From NCBI GenBank assembly GCA_965217625.1, contig OZ244557.1, positions 2,480,001-2,544,000 on the forward strand: a stretch of 64,000 bases of DNA, in the 5' to 3' direction. Below, piece after piece: positions 33,067 through 43,061 of the stretch. Origin of the DNA: TK10-74A sp965217625 (GTDB lineage Bacteria; Chloroflexota; Dehalococcoidia; Bin125). How positions within the stretch are numbered: position 1 is the first letter of the stretch; every line of letters starts with the position of its first letter. Under the pieces are notes generated by a model. The model saw only the letters and a list, made by a program, of their open reading frames with translations. It was not told the origin of the DNA and made no database searches. The position numbers were made by a program, and so were the translations under genes.

Positions 33067-34779
33067 GCCCCGCCCGCCGCCTGCTGGATCCAGCGGTACG
33101 TCCAGCGGTGTCCTTGGATGTCGGGGTCGGACCAAGACTGGCCGTCGCCAAAGCTGGCGAACGCCTTGTCGTATGGCTCAATGCGATCCTCCTGGCTGGC
33201 GAATCGCGCGGCCGCCGTGGTGAGCTCTTGGGTCTCATAGATGTCCTGCAGCAGCTGGCCGTTCGGGTTCTCCTCCAGGCTGGCGACCCCGGTCCCCGCG
33301 CCCTCCGGGGGAGCGCCATACACCCAGCCCAGGAGGGCCAGCGCAATGTAGGGGGACATGACCGCGTCCGGGTCGAACGGCGAATTCCAGGTGAAGGTGG
33401 CGGTGAGGTAGTTCGTGCCGGAGAAGAGGATTCCCAGCATCGCCGACTCCGGACCTTCCACGAAGTTCAAGCCCTCCCAGCCGGCTTCGCGCAGCTGGTT
33501 GAAGATCGGGATCGCCTGGCGCAGCTGAAACGCCCCGTTGAAGGACAGCATGTCGCCGCTGACGGGGTTGTCGTCCCCGAAGCCCGCGGCGTCCCGCAGC
33601 TGGGCGGCTTTCGCCAAGTCGGGCGGGTCGTAGTAGTTCGACCCCGGCCGAATGGCCCAACTCTCCGTACTGGTGTTGCACACGGCGGGCCTGCCCTGGC
33701 CGTGTTCGGACAACTCGTTGACGACGTCTCGGTCGATGCTGACGTTGAACGCCAAGCGCAAGCGCGGGTCGCGGAACGCGTTGAACTCCGCATGCGTCGG
33801 GCTCATGTTGAAATACTGTCCCTGCCACCCCTGGTCGATCCCCTGGGCCACCTGGAACCCGTCGGCCTCCAACTCCGCCGTCAGATCCGGGGTCATGCCA
33901 CCGGGGGGGTCGCCATAGCTGAGCTGCCCGTCGAGGAACGCGGCCCAACTGGCGTTGCCATCGTTGATGACCTGGATCTCCAACTGGTCGGCGTAGAGGT
34001 GCGCGGCATCCCAGTATCCGTCCCACCCCTCCCCGAGCCAGGACTCGCCGGGGACGTGCTCCACCCAGCGCGCCGGCCCGGCGCCGATGGGATCGGTATT
34101 GGTGTCGAAGGCGTTCGGCGACATCAGGCCGCCCGAGAGTCCCGGGGTCCAGAAGGCCGCGAGGGTGGGCCCGTTCGGCACGCTGTTGACCATCCGCCAG
34201 GTGACGTCGTCCACCGCTTCGAATGATGCCGCGTTGGCGATGCCCGAATTGGCGCGGGCGTTGGCGGATGCTTCCTCGTCGGTTGTCAGAAACTCCATAT
34301 TCAGCTGCATCGCGTTGGCGTCCACCGGCACGCCGTCCTGGAACACGGCCCGTCCGGGCGCGAAGTTGAAGAGGTAGGTGAGGTCGTCCGGGGTCTCCCA
34401 GCTCTCGGCCAGCTCCGCTTCCGCCCGGCCGTTATCGTCGTACCCCAACACCCGGTCGTAGATGAACGCCGAGAACTGGTGATGGTCCGCGCCCGAGACG
34501 ACGCGGTACGAGTTCCAGCCCTGGTCGATGTCGAAGGGGCTGTGCCTGATGATCTTGCCGCCCAACACGGGACCGCCGGCGGCGGCCGGCTCCTCGTCGG
34601 CCATGGCGGCGGCGTCGGCGGCCTCGCGCGCCGCGTCGGCGGCCTCTTGGGCAGCCGCGACGGCGGCCGCGGCGGTCTCGGCGGCGGCGGCCGACGCCTC
34701 CCCGGCGGCGGCGGCGGCAGCCGCAGCGGCATCGGCCGCGGCCTGCGCGGCGGCAGCGGCGGGCGGGCGCGGACGACTG
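33067..34779 (-). pseudogene. ABC transporter substrate-binding protein, family 5, lacking signal peptide
   Basis: From about ATG 34604 the frame encodes roughly 510 residues of a family 5 binding protein: ESWETPDDLTYLFNFAPGRA, RDPRLRLAFNVSIDRDVVNE and GGPVLGGKIIRHSPF are typical blocks. Upstream, an Ala-rich linker of about 50 codons stays in frame but no signal peptide or lipobox precedes it, unlike the intact binding protein at 7169. The 3' end passes into permease sequence in another frame. I read it as a truncated gene whose product would stay in the cytoplasm. A late start could still yield protein. Confidence 0.6.
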
Positions 34780-35005
34780 TCAAGGGGACAACGGAAGTGA
34801 TGGTCGGTGAGTGGTATGGGTGCCCGCGGAGGCGGCGCACGGCTCCACTCGTTTCACCAGGTGGTGCGTTGATCCTTGAATCCACCGGTCATCGTGTGTG
34901 CCCACGCGGGCCCCGGTTGCGTCCGCAGCGGACGCTCGGGATCGGCACGTCGGAGCCCCCAGGCGACCACTCGGCTGCCGCGACAGACGGCGGAAAGGGC
35001 GCGCG

Positions 35006-35470
35006 ATGACCGATTCGGATCTGGCGGCACAGATACAGGAACTCTCGGACATCGAGGCGATCAAACAGCTCAAGGCGCTGTACTGCTACGCGATCGACGA
35101 TGGGCAGATCGAGGCGCTGATGGATCGCTTCACGCAGGACGCGGTGTGGGCCGGCGGGCCGGCGGGCCGGTACGAGGGCAAGGCCGCGATTGCGCAGTAC
35201 CTGCGCGACCTGCCCGACCAGCTGAGCTTCGCGATCCACTGGGTCGTGAACCCGCTGATCACGGTGGCCGGCGACCAGGCGCGCGCCCGTTGGTACCTGA
35301 TCGAACCGTGCACGGGCGCCCGGAGCGGCCGGGCCTATTGGGGCGCGGGGCACTACGACGACCGCCTGGTTCGCGAAGACGGCGTGTGGAAGTTCCGCGA
35401 GGTGGTGCTGAAGCAGATCTTTTGGACGCCGTTCGATCAGGGCTGGGCGAAGAAGCGCGGTGTCGGGTGA
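35006..35470 (+). CDS. SnoaL-like (NTF2-fold) protein
   Basis: This 154-residue protein has the cone-shaped NTF2 fold of SnoaL-like polyketide cyclases and dehydratases. IEAIKQLKALYCYAIDDGQ is the first helix, followed by DRFTQDAVWAGGPAGRYEGK and the C-terminal strands ending PFDQGWAKK. Conserved Asp and His residues in the pocket suggest an enzyme such as an isomerase or dehydratase. It is followed 58 bases later by a clear paralogue, so the pair arose by tandem duplication. The substrate is unknown. Confidence 0.88.
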   Translation: MTDSDLAAQIQELSDIEAIKQLKALYCYAIDDGQIEALMDRFTQDAVWAGGPAGRYEGKAAIAQYLRDLPDQLSFAIHWVVNPLITVAGDQARARWYLIEPCTGARSGRAYWGAGHYDDRLVREDGVWKFREVVLKQIFWTPFDQGWAKKRGVG

Positions 35471-35528
35471 TGGCGTCGCTCGCGCCAGCAGAGGCCGCAT
35501 CACGGGCCGCGACGACGGGAGCACGTCG

Positions 35529-36083
35529 GTGACCGATGCCGATCTCGCGGCGCGTGTGCGTCGGCTCGAGGACATCGAGGCGATCAGGCAGCTCAAGGCC
35601 CGCTACTGCGCCCTCTGCGACGCCGGCTATGACGCCGACGGCATCGCACCCCTGTTCACCGAGGACGGCCTGTGGGACGGCGGCCGCACCTTCGGCCGGC
35701 GCGAGGGGCGGGCCGCCATCCACGCCCACTTCGCCGCGGCATCGCGACGCATCTCGATCGCTCGTCACCAGGTCATGAACCCGATCATTGAGGTGGACGG
35801 CGACGACGCCACCGGCGAGTGGCTGCTCTTCCAGCCGTGCACGATCCCGGGATCCGACGGCGACGAGGATCGGGCCCTCTGGCTGGCCGCTACCTACCAC
35901 GACCGCTACCGCCGCGTCGACGGCGACTGGATGATCGCGGCGATGGTGATCGACGTCGCGTTCTTCACGCCCTTTGAGGTCGGATGGGCCAAACAGCCGT
36001 TCCTCTCGGGCCGCGAGCCGGCGCTCGAGATCTCACGCCGGCGGCGCGCCGGGCCGGGCCGCCTTCCCCCGGATGCGCCGTAA
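35529..36083 (+). CDS. SnoaL-like (NTF2-fold) protein, paralogue
   Basis: GTG 35529 starts a frame beginning VTDADLAARVRRLEDIEAIR, closely parallel to the previous gene (TDSDLAAQIQELSDIEAIK). It keeps the same ending motif PFEVGWAK. The product is 184 residues; the last 25 or so (arginine-rich) run into the opposite-strand HyuB remnant and are probably not original, so the natural stop may have been lost in a deletion. The function is as uncertain as for its neighbour. Confidence 0.83.
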   Translation: MTDADLAARVRRLEDIEAIRQLKARYCALCDAGYDADGIAPLFTEDGLWDGGRTFGRREGRAAIHAHFAAASRRISIARHQVMNPIIEVDGDDATGEWLLFQPCTIPGSDGDEDRALWLAATYHDRYRRVDGDWMIAAMVIDVAFFTPFEVGWAKQPFLSGREPALEISRRRRAGPGRLPPDAP

Positions 36084-36160
36084 GCGCATCGGCGCCCCCC
36101 CCGGCCGGGCCGGAGAGGGCCGCGCCGGCCGCGATCCGGATCGTCTCCTCGATCGGGGCG

Positions 36161-36478
36161 GCGCCCGCAGCCGAAGGACGGGTCGTTGCGCAGGCACACG
36201 TCTCCGGGACGGATGTCGTCGCCGAAGACCTCGCGGGTGGCGCGCACCGCGGCAGGCATGGCGCCGACGTGCCCCGGGATGTCCTCGGCCTGGGCCACGC
36301 GCCGACCCCCGGCGTCGGTGATCGCGGTGGAGAAGTCCCGGCTCGAGTTGAGGATCTCGGAGAACGAGGTGCGCAGCATCGCCTCCCCCATCGCGGCGGC
36401 GGACCACGCGCGTCTGGTGGCCGTCTCCCGCCGCACCCGGTCGGCGGCGCCGGGGACGGCTCGACGCTCCTCATTCAT
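36161..36478 (-). pseudogene. Hydantoinase B/oxoprolinase N-terminal remnant
   Basis: The minus strand encodes AMLRTSFSEILNSSRDFSTA, AEDIPGHVGAMPAAVRATRE and GDVCLRNDPSF, matching the N-terminal 100 residues of HyuB-type ATP-dependent or independent hydantoinase beta subunits (usual ending of that block: NDPYxGGTH). At about 36165 the match ends and the frame changes. The natural protein is over 500 residues, so only the 5' end survives. Its start lies 11 bases from the tRNA-like repeat at 36489. Confidence 0.6.
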
Positions 36479-36488
36479 TAGCGAACGC

Positions 36489-36517
36489 TGGAGCGGGAGA
36501 CGGGACTCGGATCCGCG
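36489..36517 (+). repeat. Copy of the tRNA-Gly 3' end (attachment-site-like)
   Basis: The 29 bases match 58564-58592, the 3' end of tRNA-Gly(CCC), at 26 of 29 positions and in the same orientation; the first 17 bases are identical. The tRNA reads leftward, so the 22-kb segment between the two copies lies directly downstream of its 3' end. This is the geometry of an element integrated into a tRNA gene. No integrase gene is seen in between. Confidence 0.55.
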
Positions 36518-36520
36518 CCC

Positions 36521-39484
36521 CTACTCTGCGGCCTCGACCGAGAAGCGGCCGCTGTCGCTGCGACCGAAGACCTCGGGGAAGTAGGTCTCTTCGGCATGCG
36601 CGGGCGCGACGAAGAAGTCGCCCGGGGTGGTCGCACGCGCGTAGTAGACGTACTCGTGCACGCCCTGCGGCAGGCGGGCGGCGAGCAGCGTCACGCGGTC
36701 GTCGCGGAGGTCGATGTGGTCCCAGGGGCTGTAGTACCAGGGCAGCCAGGGCGCGAAGTACGACGGCCCGGAACGGGTCAGGGCCTCCCGCTGATCTCTC
36801 CGCAACTCCTCCCGCAACCGCGGCGACACGATCCTGAGCTTGGGATCGATCGGTTCGAGGCCGGCCGGCAGGAAGTCTTCGAGCTTGACGAACAGTCGCT
36901 CGGCGGGCGCGACGACCGTGACCTGCACGCGCACCACGTCGCCGAGCGAAGCGCTGGTGACCGCGCGATCGGGGTCGTCGAGCAACGAGTAGCGGTGGGA
37001 GACGGCGAAGCCGCGATTGAGCGCCTCGATGTCCTTGGCGGGAGTCACGTAGCGCAGGTTGAGCGCGTAGTACATGCGGCCCGCGCCGCCGGCGTCGCGC
37101 TCGAACTGCACGCGGCTGACCTCGCCCAGGGGGAGATCGTCGAGCGCGACCACTGCGCCGTCTTGGTAGTCACCGCTGGGCACGTCGAAGTGGCCGTCGA
37201 GCAGCCGGCGGGTGTTGAGCAGCACCTGGTAGTCGAAGACGCCACGGGTCTCGCCCGTGAGTTCCGCGAAGGCGCCGAGAGCGGCCATCCCCTGCGCGCG
37301 CTCGACGGAGGTCTTCCAGCGGTCCGCGCCGCGGGCGTACGCCAGCCAGCGGGCGGTCTCCTCGATCAGGGGGTGGCGCGGGTCGGCCGCGGTCAGGGCG
37401 CGCAGCACGAGGGCGGTGGTGCGCACGCTGCCGTTGTGCATCGAGCCCGGCCGCGGCGCGTCCTGCCAGTGGTTGCCGTTGGCGCTGGCGATGGTATTGG
37501 CGGTGAGGTCGTTCAGGAGGGTGCGCACGGAGGCGTGGTCCGCCTCGTGGCCGGCGGCCAGCAGCCCGAGCACGAGGTAGGCGCGCCCCCAACTGGTGAG
37601 GCTGGCGCGGTGCTCATCGACGATGGCCTGCATGGCGTCGGCTTGCTCCCCGACGAGGTCGGCGACGTCGCCGCCCTCCTCCGCGGCCTTGGCGAGGGCG
37701 TACAGCAGGAACGCGTGCTGATTGGGATCGGGAGGCTCCGCGATGTCGGTCTCGCGGCTCAGATGCTGCATGACCGACCGCGCCGCCTGGGAATACTGGT
37801 AGTCCGGGACGGCGTAGCCGGCGTCCCGCGCCTCCCCCAGGGCGACCAGCACCCAGCCGGTGACCCAGACGTCGGCCCGGTAGCACGTGCGGCACCATGC
37901 CCAGCCGCCGTCGTAATGCTGGGCCTGGACGAGTGCCTTGATGTCGGACTGCAGCTGGAGCGTCTGCGCGTCGGTCAAGCCGCTCCCGTTCGCCCGCTGC
38001 ACCGCGACCAGCGCCACGATGCGACTGGCGACCCGGACGTTCGACTCCCAGCTGTGCGGCGGCAGGAAGTGCCCCAGCTCGGCGTCCAGCGCGCCGACGA
38101 GCGACGCCTGCAGCGAGACCTCGAGCGAGCCCTGGCCGGTGATCACGTAGTCGGGCAGGTAGACGGCTTCGACCGCGGGCGCGTCTTCGACGACGCCGCC
38201 AGTCGCGGTCGTCTCCGGCGTGACGTCCAGGTGGACGGGGATGCGCAACTCGACGGCGTCGCCGCCGCGGCCGGCCGTGGTCGCGCGGAAGCGGACCGTC
38301 GCCGTGCCCTCCTGCAGCGCGCGGGCGGGCCACGCGAAGACGGCGGAGCGGCCGGGCTGGATGCGGGCCGTTCGCGCGCCCCGCCCGTCGAGCGCGACGC
38401 CCTCGGCCTGGATCGTGACGCTGACGTTGCGGGGCGCCGTCGTTCGGTTCGTCACGAGGGTGCGCAGCGTGACCTCGTCCCCGACCCGCAGGAAGCGCGG
38501 CAGGGCCGGCCGCACGAGCAGGGGCTTGGTGACGAGCAACTCGCTCTCGCCCTCGCCGGCCTGCGTCTCGGCCGTGACGGCGCGGGCGCGGGCGCGCCAG
38601 GTCGTGACGTTGTCGGGGAGGTGGAGATCGAAGCTGGCCCTGCCCTGCTCGTTCGTTTGGAGTTGCCCGATCCACAGCGCCGTGTAGCGGAAGTCGGAGC
38701 GGACGCGCAGCAGGTCGCTGCTGCTGTCGCGCACGCGTGGCGCCACCTCCGCCGCCGCCGCGGCCTCTTGCGCAACCGCTCCCAGATCCCTGTCGAGTGG
38801 AGCCGTGTTCTCCGCATCATCGTTGCCGCGCCCTACCTCTCCTTCGGCGCTGTCATGGAAGTCGGCGTTGCGCCGGTCGATCGAGACCGCGAGCGATGAG
38901 GAGGTCCGCACGCCCAGGGCGCGCTCGAACCAGAACGCGCCCATGCCGTCCGGCCCCACCTCGTTGGCCAGTGAGAGCACCGCCTGGTCCACGACGGCGA
39001 CGGAGACGTCGGCCTCCACTCCCTCGCCCTCCGAGTCCGTGACCAGCACCTCGTAGCCGACGGTCTCGCCGGGCCGGGCCTCCTCGCGCTCGGGCTGGAT
39101 GCTCACGTCGAGGCGGCGGGGCGCTGTGGAGACGGAGAGATTGACGTAACCGACGTGGTAGCGCGGGTAGGGGTCGTCCTCGGTGGGCGGGCGGTAGAGC
39201 ACGACGCCCACGTAGACGTTGGGGATGTGGCCGTCCTCGATGGGGATGCGCAACACTTCGCTGTTCGTCTCGAAGCGGCGCACCTCCGCGCTCCGCACGC
39301 GGCCCCGCTCGATCGTCACCAGGCCGGTGGCGCCCGCGTAGGGGGCCGGCACGAGCACTTGCGCCACGTCGCCCACCTCGTAGCTCTCGCGGTCCGCGAT
39401 CAACTCGATGACGTCGTCGTCCCGCACGGGCCACGAGGCATACTCCGTACCGGTCACCCAGAGGAAGCGGGCCGAGCGCGCCAC
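36521..39484 (-). CDS. Alpha-2-macroglobulin family protein, C-terminal half (frameshifted)
   Basis: This frame continues the gene that starts at 42933, from about RVARSARFLWVTGTEYASW onward for 980 residues. It contains the A2M signature region ALWIGQLQTNEQGRASFDL with PDNVTTWRA near residue 300. The alpha-alpha toroid that normally carries the thioester follows near residue 450. There the sequence reads FLPPHSWESNVRVASRI with no C-x-E-Q, so the thioester is lost. The toroid and C-terminal receptor-like domains look intact. It is separated from the N-terminal half by an apparent single-base deletion at about 39485-39492. It needs the upstream half for export. Confidence 0.85.
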   Translation of the reverse strand: MARSARFLWVTGTEYASWPVRDDDVIELIADRESYEVGDVAQVLVPAPYAGATGLVTIERGRVRSAEVRRFETNSEVLRIPIEDGHIPNVYVGVVLYRPPTEDDPYPRYHVGYVNLSVSTAPRRLDVSIQPEREEARPGETVGYEVLVTDSEGEGVEADVSVAVVDQAVLSLANEVGPDGMGAFWFERALGVRTSSSLAVSIDRRNADFHDSAEGEVGRGNDDAENTAPLDRDLGAVAQEAAAAAEVAPRVRDSSSDLLRVRSDFRYTALWIGQLQTNEQGRASFDLHLPDNVTTWRARARAVTAETQAGEGESELLVTKPLLVRPALPRFLRVGDEVTLRTLVTNRTTAPRNVSVTIQAEGVALDGRGARTARIQPGRSAVFAWPARALQEGTATVRFRATTAGRGGDAVELRIPVHLDVTPETTATGGVVEDAPAVEAVYLPDYVITGQGSLEVSLQASLVGALDAELGHFLPPHSWESNVRVASRIVALVAVQRANGSGLTDAQTLQLQSDIKALVQAQHYDGGWAWCRTCYRADVWVTGWVLVALGEARDAGYAVPDYQYSQAARSVMQHLSRETDIAEPPDPNQHAFLLYALAKAAEEGGDVADLVGEQADAMQAIVDEHRASLTSWGRAYLVLGLLAAGHEADHASVRTLLNDLTANTIASANGNHWQDAPRPGSMHNGSVRTTALVLRALTAADPRHPLIEETARWLAYARGADRWKTSVERAQGMAALGAFAELTGETRGVFDYQVLLNTRRLLDGHFDVPSGDYQDGAVVALDDLPLGEVSRVQFERDAGGAGRMYYALNLRYVTPAKDIEALNRGFAVSHRYSLLDDPDRAVTSASLGDVVRVQVTVVAPAERLFVKLEDFLPAGLEPIDPKLRIVSPRLREELRRDQREALTRSGPSYFAPWLPWYYSPWDHIDLRDDRVTLLAARLPQGVHEYVYYARATTPGDFFVAPAHAEETYFPEVFGRSDSGRFSVEAAE

Positions 39485-42400
39485 GCGCCCTGGTCGTCGA
39501 TCGATTCCGCGACCAGCCGGTAGGTTCCCGCCGAGGGCGGGGTGAACTCGACGGACGCCTCGCCCGCCGCGTTGGTCGTGACCGACTGCACGTCGACTTC
39601 GGTGTCGCGCGGCTCACTGCGGTAGTAGGCGCCGATGTAATACACGCGCTCCTCGGTTGGGATCCACTCGCGCTTCAACATGCGCACCGTCACCGGCCGG
39701 TCCGGCGCGATGCGGCGCTGATAATCGACGGTCACGAGGTGGATCGTCGTGGCCTCGCCGGCCGTGGCGACGTACGACTCGGGCTTGATCCCCGCGTACC
39801 AGGTGGCCGGGTGTACGGTCACCCGCGTGCTTCCGGCGATGGCTTGACCGCTGGCGTCCGTCACCGTCGAGCTGATTATGAACCCGTGGGTTCCCTCGTC
39901 CGGCTCAAGCTGCGCGGGCACGTCGAAACGGGCGACGCCCGCGTCGGTCGTGCGCGCCTCGCCGCTGCTGCGCAACGAGTCCCAGCCACGCCTGGCCCAA
40001 TAGGGGATGCCGCCGTGCCAGAAGGAGTAATCCTCGTAGCCCTCCACGCGGATGACGGTCGGCCATGCCCGGGCGGTCCACTCGGCATCGGCCCCCGCGA
40101 CGGGCGCATCGAAGTAGAAGCTCGCCCGCGCCTCGGCCGCGATCGTCTCCCCGGCGAGGTAGTCCGTCTTGGGCGCCTCGACCTCGACCTTGAATTCCGG
40201 CACGCGGAACTCCGCGACGGTGAAGTGCGTGCTGGCGACGTGGTTGCCGTCCTCGTCGGTCACGCTGACCCGGTAGGTACCGGTCGGAGCATCAGCGGGC
40301 AGCATGAAGTCGCCGCTGAACGTTCCGATCTCGTTCAGCGTCACCCGAGTCGTGGGGAGGTTTTGGTAGCGCGGATCGCGGACCGTCACGGTGAACGCCG
40401 CGTCCGCGCCGGGAATGGCGTACGAGGCGTCGTTCTCGTCCCGCACCACGCCCTTGTAGGAGACCGTCTCGCCGGGCCGGTAGATGGGCCGCTCGGTGAA
40501 CAGGTGCCCCCGTCGGCCGGCGAAGTAGGCGTCCGCGCGGACCTCCAGCGCCCACGGGGAACTGCCGAAGTACCACCAGGTGGACGCCACGCCGAGGCGG
40601 CCCTCCCCGTCGATCCTGACCAGGTGGTGGCCGTACGGCGCCCGCCGGTGACCTTCTTGGCCCGGAACGGCGAACCGCGCCAGGCCGTCGGCGTCGGTGG
40701 TGGCGTGCTCGTAGGGGCTCAGCGGCGCCTGCTCCATCGGGGCGGCGCTGACGTCGGTCGCGTCGAGCGGCTCTCCCGTGTCGTAGTCGAGGGCCCAGAC
40801 GATGAGTTCGCCGGACGCCTGCTTGGTGACGATCGCCGTATCGACGACGCTGAACACGATCTTCGCCTGGTAGTCGAGCGGATCGCCGCCGCGGAACGGC
40901 CCCGGCGTCGCGGCCAGGAAGTAGTGCCCCCTCGGCAAGGGGTCGTCACCGCTGAGCACGGTCGAGTAGTGGCGCCCCTCATCGGGGAGCTGCAGCTCGA
41001 TCTCCTCGGTCCATTCGCGCAGCGGCTCGCCGGCCGGCCAGAAGCTGGTGTCGGTCCACCGGTCATCGATGAAGCCCCGGCGCAGCAGCGTCTCCGCCTC
41101 GGCGGAGGAGAGGCGGAAGAGTTGGAAGCCCAATTCGCTCACCCGTCGGACGTGGTAGTGCAGCACCTGCTCGCGGCCGGCGGAGAAGGTGGAGAAGCTG
41201 GCCGGCGCGGCGAGCCGCACAGACGGCCAGCCCCCGGGTCCCCGGGTCGTGAAGGAGAACTCGTGGGCGGGCAGCGGCCGCCCTCCCCGATCGCGGACGC
41301 CCGCGGCGATGCGAACCGTGTAGGTCGTGGCGTGCTCGAACCTCACGCTGACGAATACGTCGGACGCCTGCCAGCGGTCGAGGGACACCGAAATCTGGTC
41401 GGCATCGATGCCGCTGATCGAGATGCGGCCCTCGAACGACTCGATGTCCATCGGGTTGTTGTAATCGAGCGAGATGCCGAACAGGCTGGCGTCGGTCTCG
41501 CCGTCCCGGGGGTTCGTCCGCTTGAGCTCCGGAGGCCAGATCGTGAAGAACTTGGTGGTGCGTTCGGCGCGGGTCTCGCCGCCGTTCGCGCCACGCAGGG
41601 CAGCGGGCGCGAACACGTCATGGCGGGTGCGCATGGCCAGCGGCGCGTCGGGCGTGAAGGTTACCTGGGTCGAGTCGTCGTTCCACGCGAACGCGCCGCT
41701 GACCGGTTCCTGGCGCCACGGTCGCAGCACGAGCTGGGCCTCCACCGATTCGCGATCCATCGGCTGGCTGAAGCTCAGCACGATCGGGGTGTCCAACTCG
41801 ACCTGCGTGGCGTCATCGTGCGGGGTGATGGCCGTGACCGCCGGCTGGATGGTCGCGAAGCTCCAGGTGAAGTCGGCCGCCAGGACGCCGTCCGTGGCGG
41901 CCGTCAGTCCTGCGGGGATGCGCACCGCGTACTCCGTGCTCGGCGTCAGGTCGGTGGGGATGAAGCGGTAGAGCGACGTGTTGAGCCACTCGCCCCGGCC
42001 CGACAGCGGCGGGTCGAACTCCAGCACCGGCGGCGCGGGCCCCTCCTGCAGCACCGTGAGCGGCGCGACCGAGCGGTTGAACTGGACGAGGATCTGCGCG
42101 TTCGTGGGTACCTCCACGTCGCCGTCGGCCGGAATGACGTAGGACACCTCCAGCTGTCCGTCGACGGTGAACACGTGCGCCTCGTCGGCGGCAAGACCCG
42201 CGGCGCCGGCGTCGACGACGACCTCGTACTGCCGGCCGCGCTGCCAGCCGGGGAACGCCGGCTGGAAGAGCAGCGTGAGGTCGTCGACCCAGACGAATGA
42301 GCCGTCGGCCGCCGGATCGAGTGAGACGATGCGGCCGCCGTCGCTGCCGGGCGGCGGGTCGCGGAAGGCGATCCGCACGGCCGCCAGGCGTGGGACGTCC

Positions 42401-42933
42401 TCGCCGGCGGGAGTGACCCGCACGGCGGGCATGTCGTCGGGAGTCCCGGCGGGGACCTCGATCGTGATGTCGCCGTAGCGATAGCCCCCGCCGGGGGTGT
42501 GGCCGTCGTTCAGGGGCAGGGGGATGTTGCCCAGCACGCCCCAGTGGCCGTCCACCAGTCGCGCGCTGATCTCGATGCGCAAGGGGTCGCGCACGTCCTG
42601 CCAGACGCGCAACTCGACGCCCGCGGTGGTGACGTCGCCGTAGCGCTGGTTGCCGTTCTTGCTCAGCCCATCGTCCAGACGCAGGCGGATCGTCCCCAGC
42701 GTGGCCCAGTCGCCACCCTCGGGGCGGGCGCTGATGTAGATGCGCTCGGGGAGGGAGACGGTCTGCCACACCCGCACGTCTAGGGTGACGGCGCTATCAG
42801 CGGACCCCTCGTCGGCGGAGGCGGCGTCGACGCCGGCGAGCAGCGCCAGCACCAGCGCCAGGGCGCCGATCATGCCGTGCCGGAGCGCGGGTCGGTAACG
42901 CACGGCGCGGGGTGTCCTCTCGCCGGTGATCAC
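39454..42933 (-). CDS. Alpha-2-macroglobulin family protein, N-terminal half (frameshifted)
   Basis: This 1159-residue frame starts with a Sec signal (MIGALALVLALLAGVDAAS). Two copies of a 45-residue unit with VWQxVxxPxRIxISAR follow, then Ig-like SbsA-type domains (AVTAITPHDDATQVELDTP near residue 375) and macroglobulin domains including HLFTERPIYRPGETVSYKG near residue 860. It ends artificially after AESIDDQG; adding one base restores the reading into the next frame. Bacterial A2Ms trap proteases in the periplasm or at the surface. Whether the shift is real decay or a sequencing error cannot be told here; both halves keep good coding character. Confidence 0.85.
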   Translation of the reverse strand: MITGERTPRAVRYRPALRHGMIGALALVLALLAGVDAASADEGSADSAVTLDVRVWQTVSLPERIYISARPEGGDWATLGTIRLRLDDGLSKNGNQRYGDVTTAGVELRVWQDVRDPLRIEISARLVDGHWGVLGNIPLPLNDGHTPGGGYRYGDITIEVPAGTPDDMPAVRVTPAGEDVPRLAAVRIAFRDPPPGSDGGRIVSLDPAADGSFVWVDDLTLLFQPAFPGWQRGRQYEVVVDAGAAGLAADEAHVFTVDGQLEVSYVIPADGDVEVPTNAQILVQFNRSVAPLTVLQEGPAPPVLEFDPPLSGRGEWLNTSLYRFIPTDLTPSTEYAVRIPAGLTAATDGVLAADFTWSFATIQPAVTAITPHDDATQVELDTPIVLSFSQPMDRESVEAQLVLRPWRQEPVSGAFAWNDDSTQVTFTPDAPLAMRTRHDVFAPAALRGANGGETRAERTTKFFTIWPPELKRTNPRDGETDASLFGISLDYNNPMDIESFEGRISISGIDADQISVSLDRWQASDVFVSVRFEHATTYTVRIAAGVRDRGGRPLPAHEFSFTTRGPGGWPSVRLAAPASFSTFSAGREQVLHYHVRRVSELGFQLFRLSSAEAETLLRRGFIDDRWTDTSFWPAGEPLREWTEEIELQLPDEGRHYSTVLSGDDPLPRGHYFLAATPGPFRGGDPLDYQAKIVFSVVDTAIVTKQASGELIVWALDYDTGEPLDATDVSAAPMEQAPLSPYEHATTDADGLARFAVPGQEGHRRAPYGHHLVRIDGEGRLGVASTWWYFGSSPWALEVRADAYFAGRRGHLFTERPIYRPGETVSYKGVVRDENDASYAIPGADAAFTVTVRDPRYQNLPTTRVTLNEIGTFSGDFMLPADAPTGTYRVSVTDEDGNHVASTHFTVAEFRVPEFKVEVEAPKTDYLAGETIAAEARASFYFDAPVAGADAEWTARAWPTVIRVEGYEDYSFWHGGIPYWARRGWDSLRSSGEARTTDAGVARFDVPAQLEPDEGTHGFIISSTVTDASGQAIAGSTRVTVHPATWYAGIKPESYVATAGEATTIHLVTVDYQRRIAPDRPVTVRMLKREWIPTEERVYYIGAYYRSEPRDTEVDVQSVTTNAAGEASVEFTPPSAGTYRLVAESIDDQGAWRARPASSG

Positions 42934-43061
42934 AAGCTAGCAGCGTGGCCGGTGGCTCGTGCGGTCGGCCCGCTCCGGATGCAAGTCGTCGACGAGCGAC
43001 CGCGCCCCCGCGATCCTCGGCTCGGGCAGCACGACATCGCGGGCGCTGACGCCCGCGCCCC

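Noticed and set aside
34780..35005. TTGACA on the minus strand before the binding-protein pseudogene as its promoter
   Set aside because: No matching -10 box at proper spacing and the downstream frame has lost its signal peptide and start.
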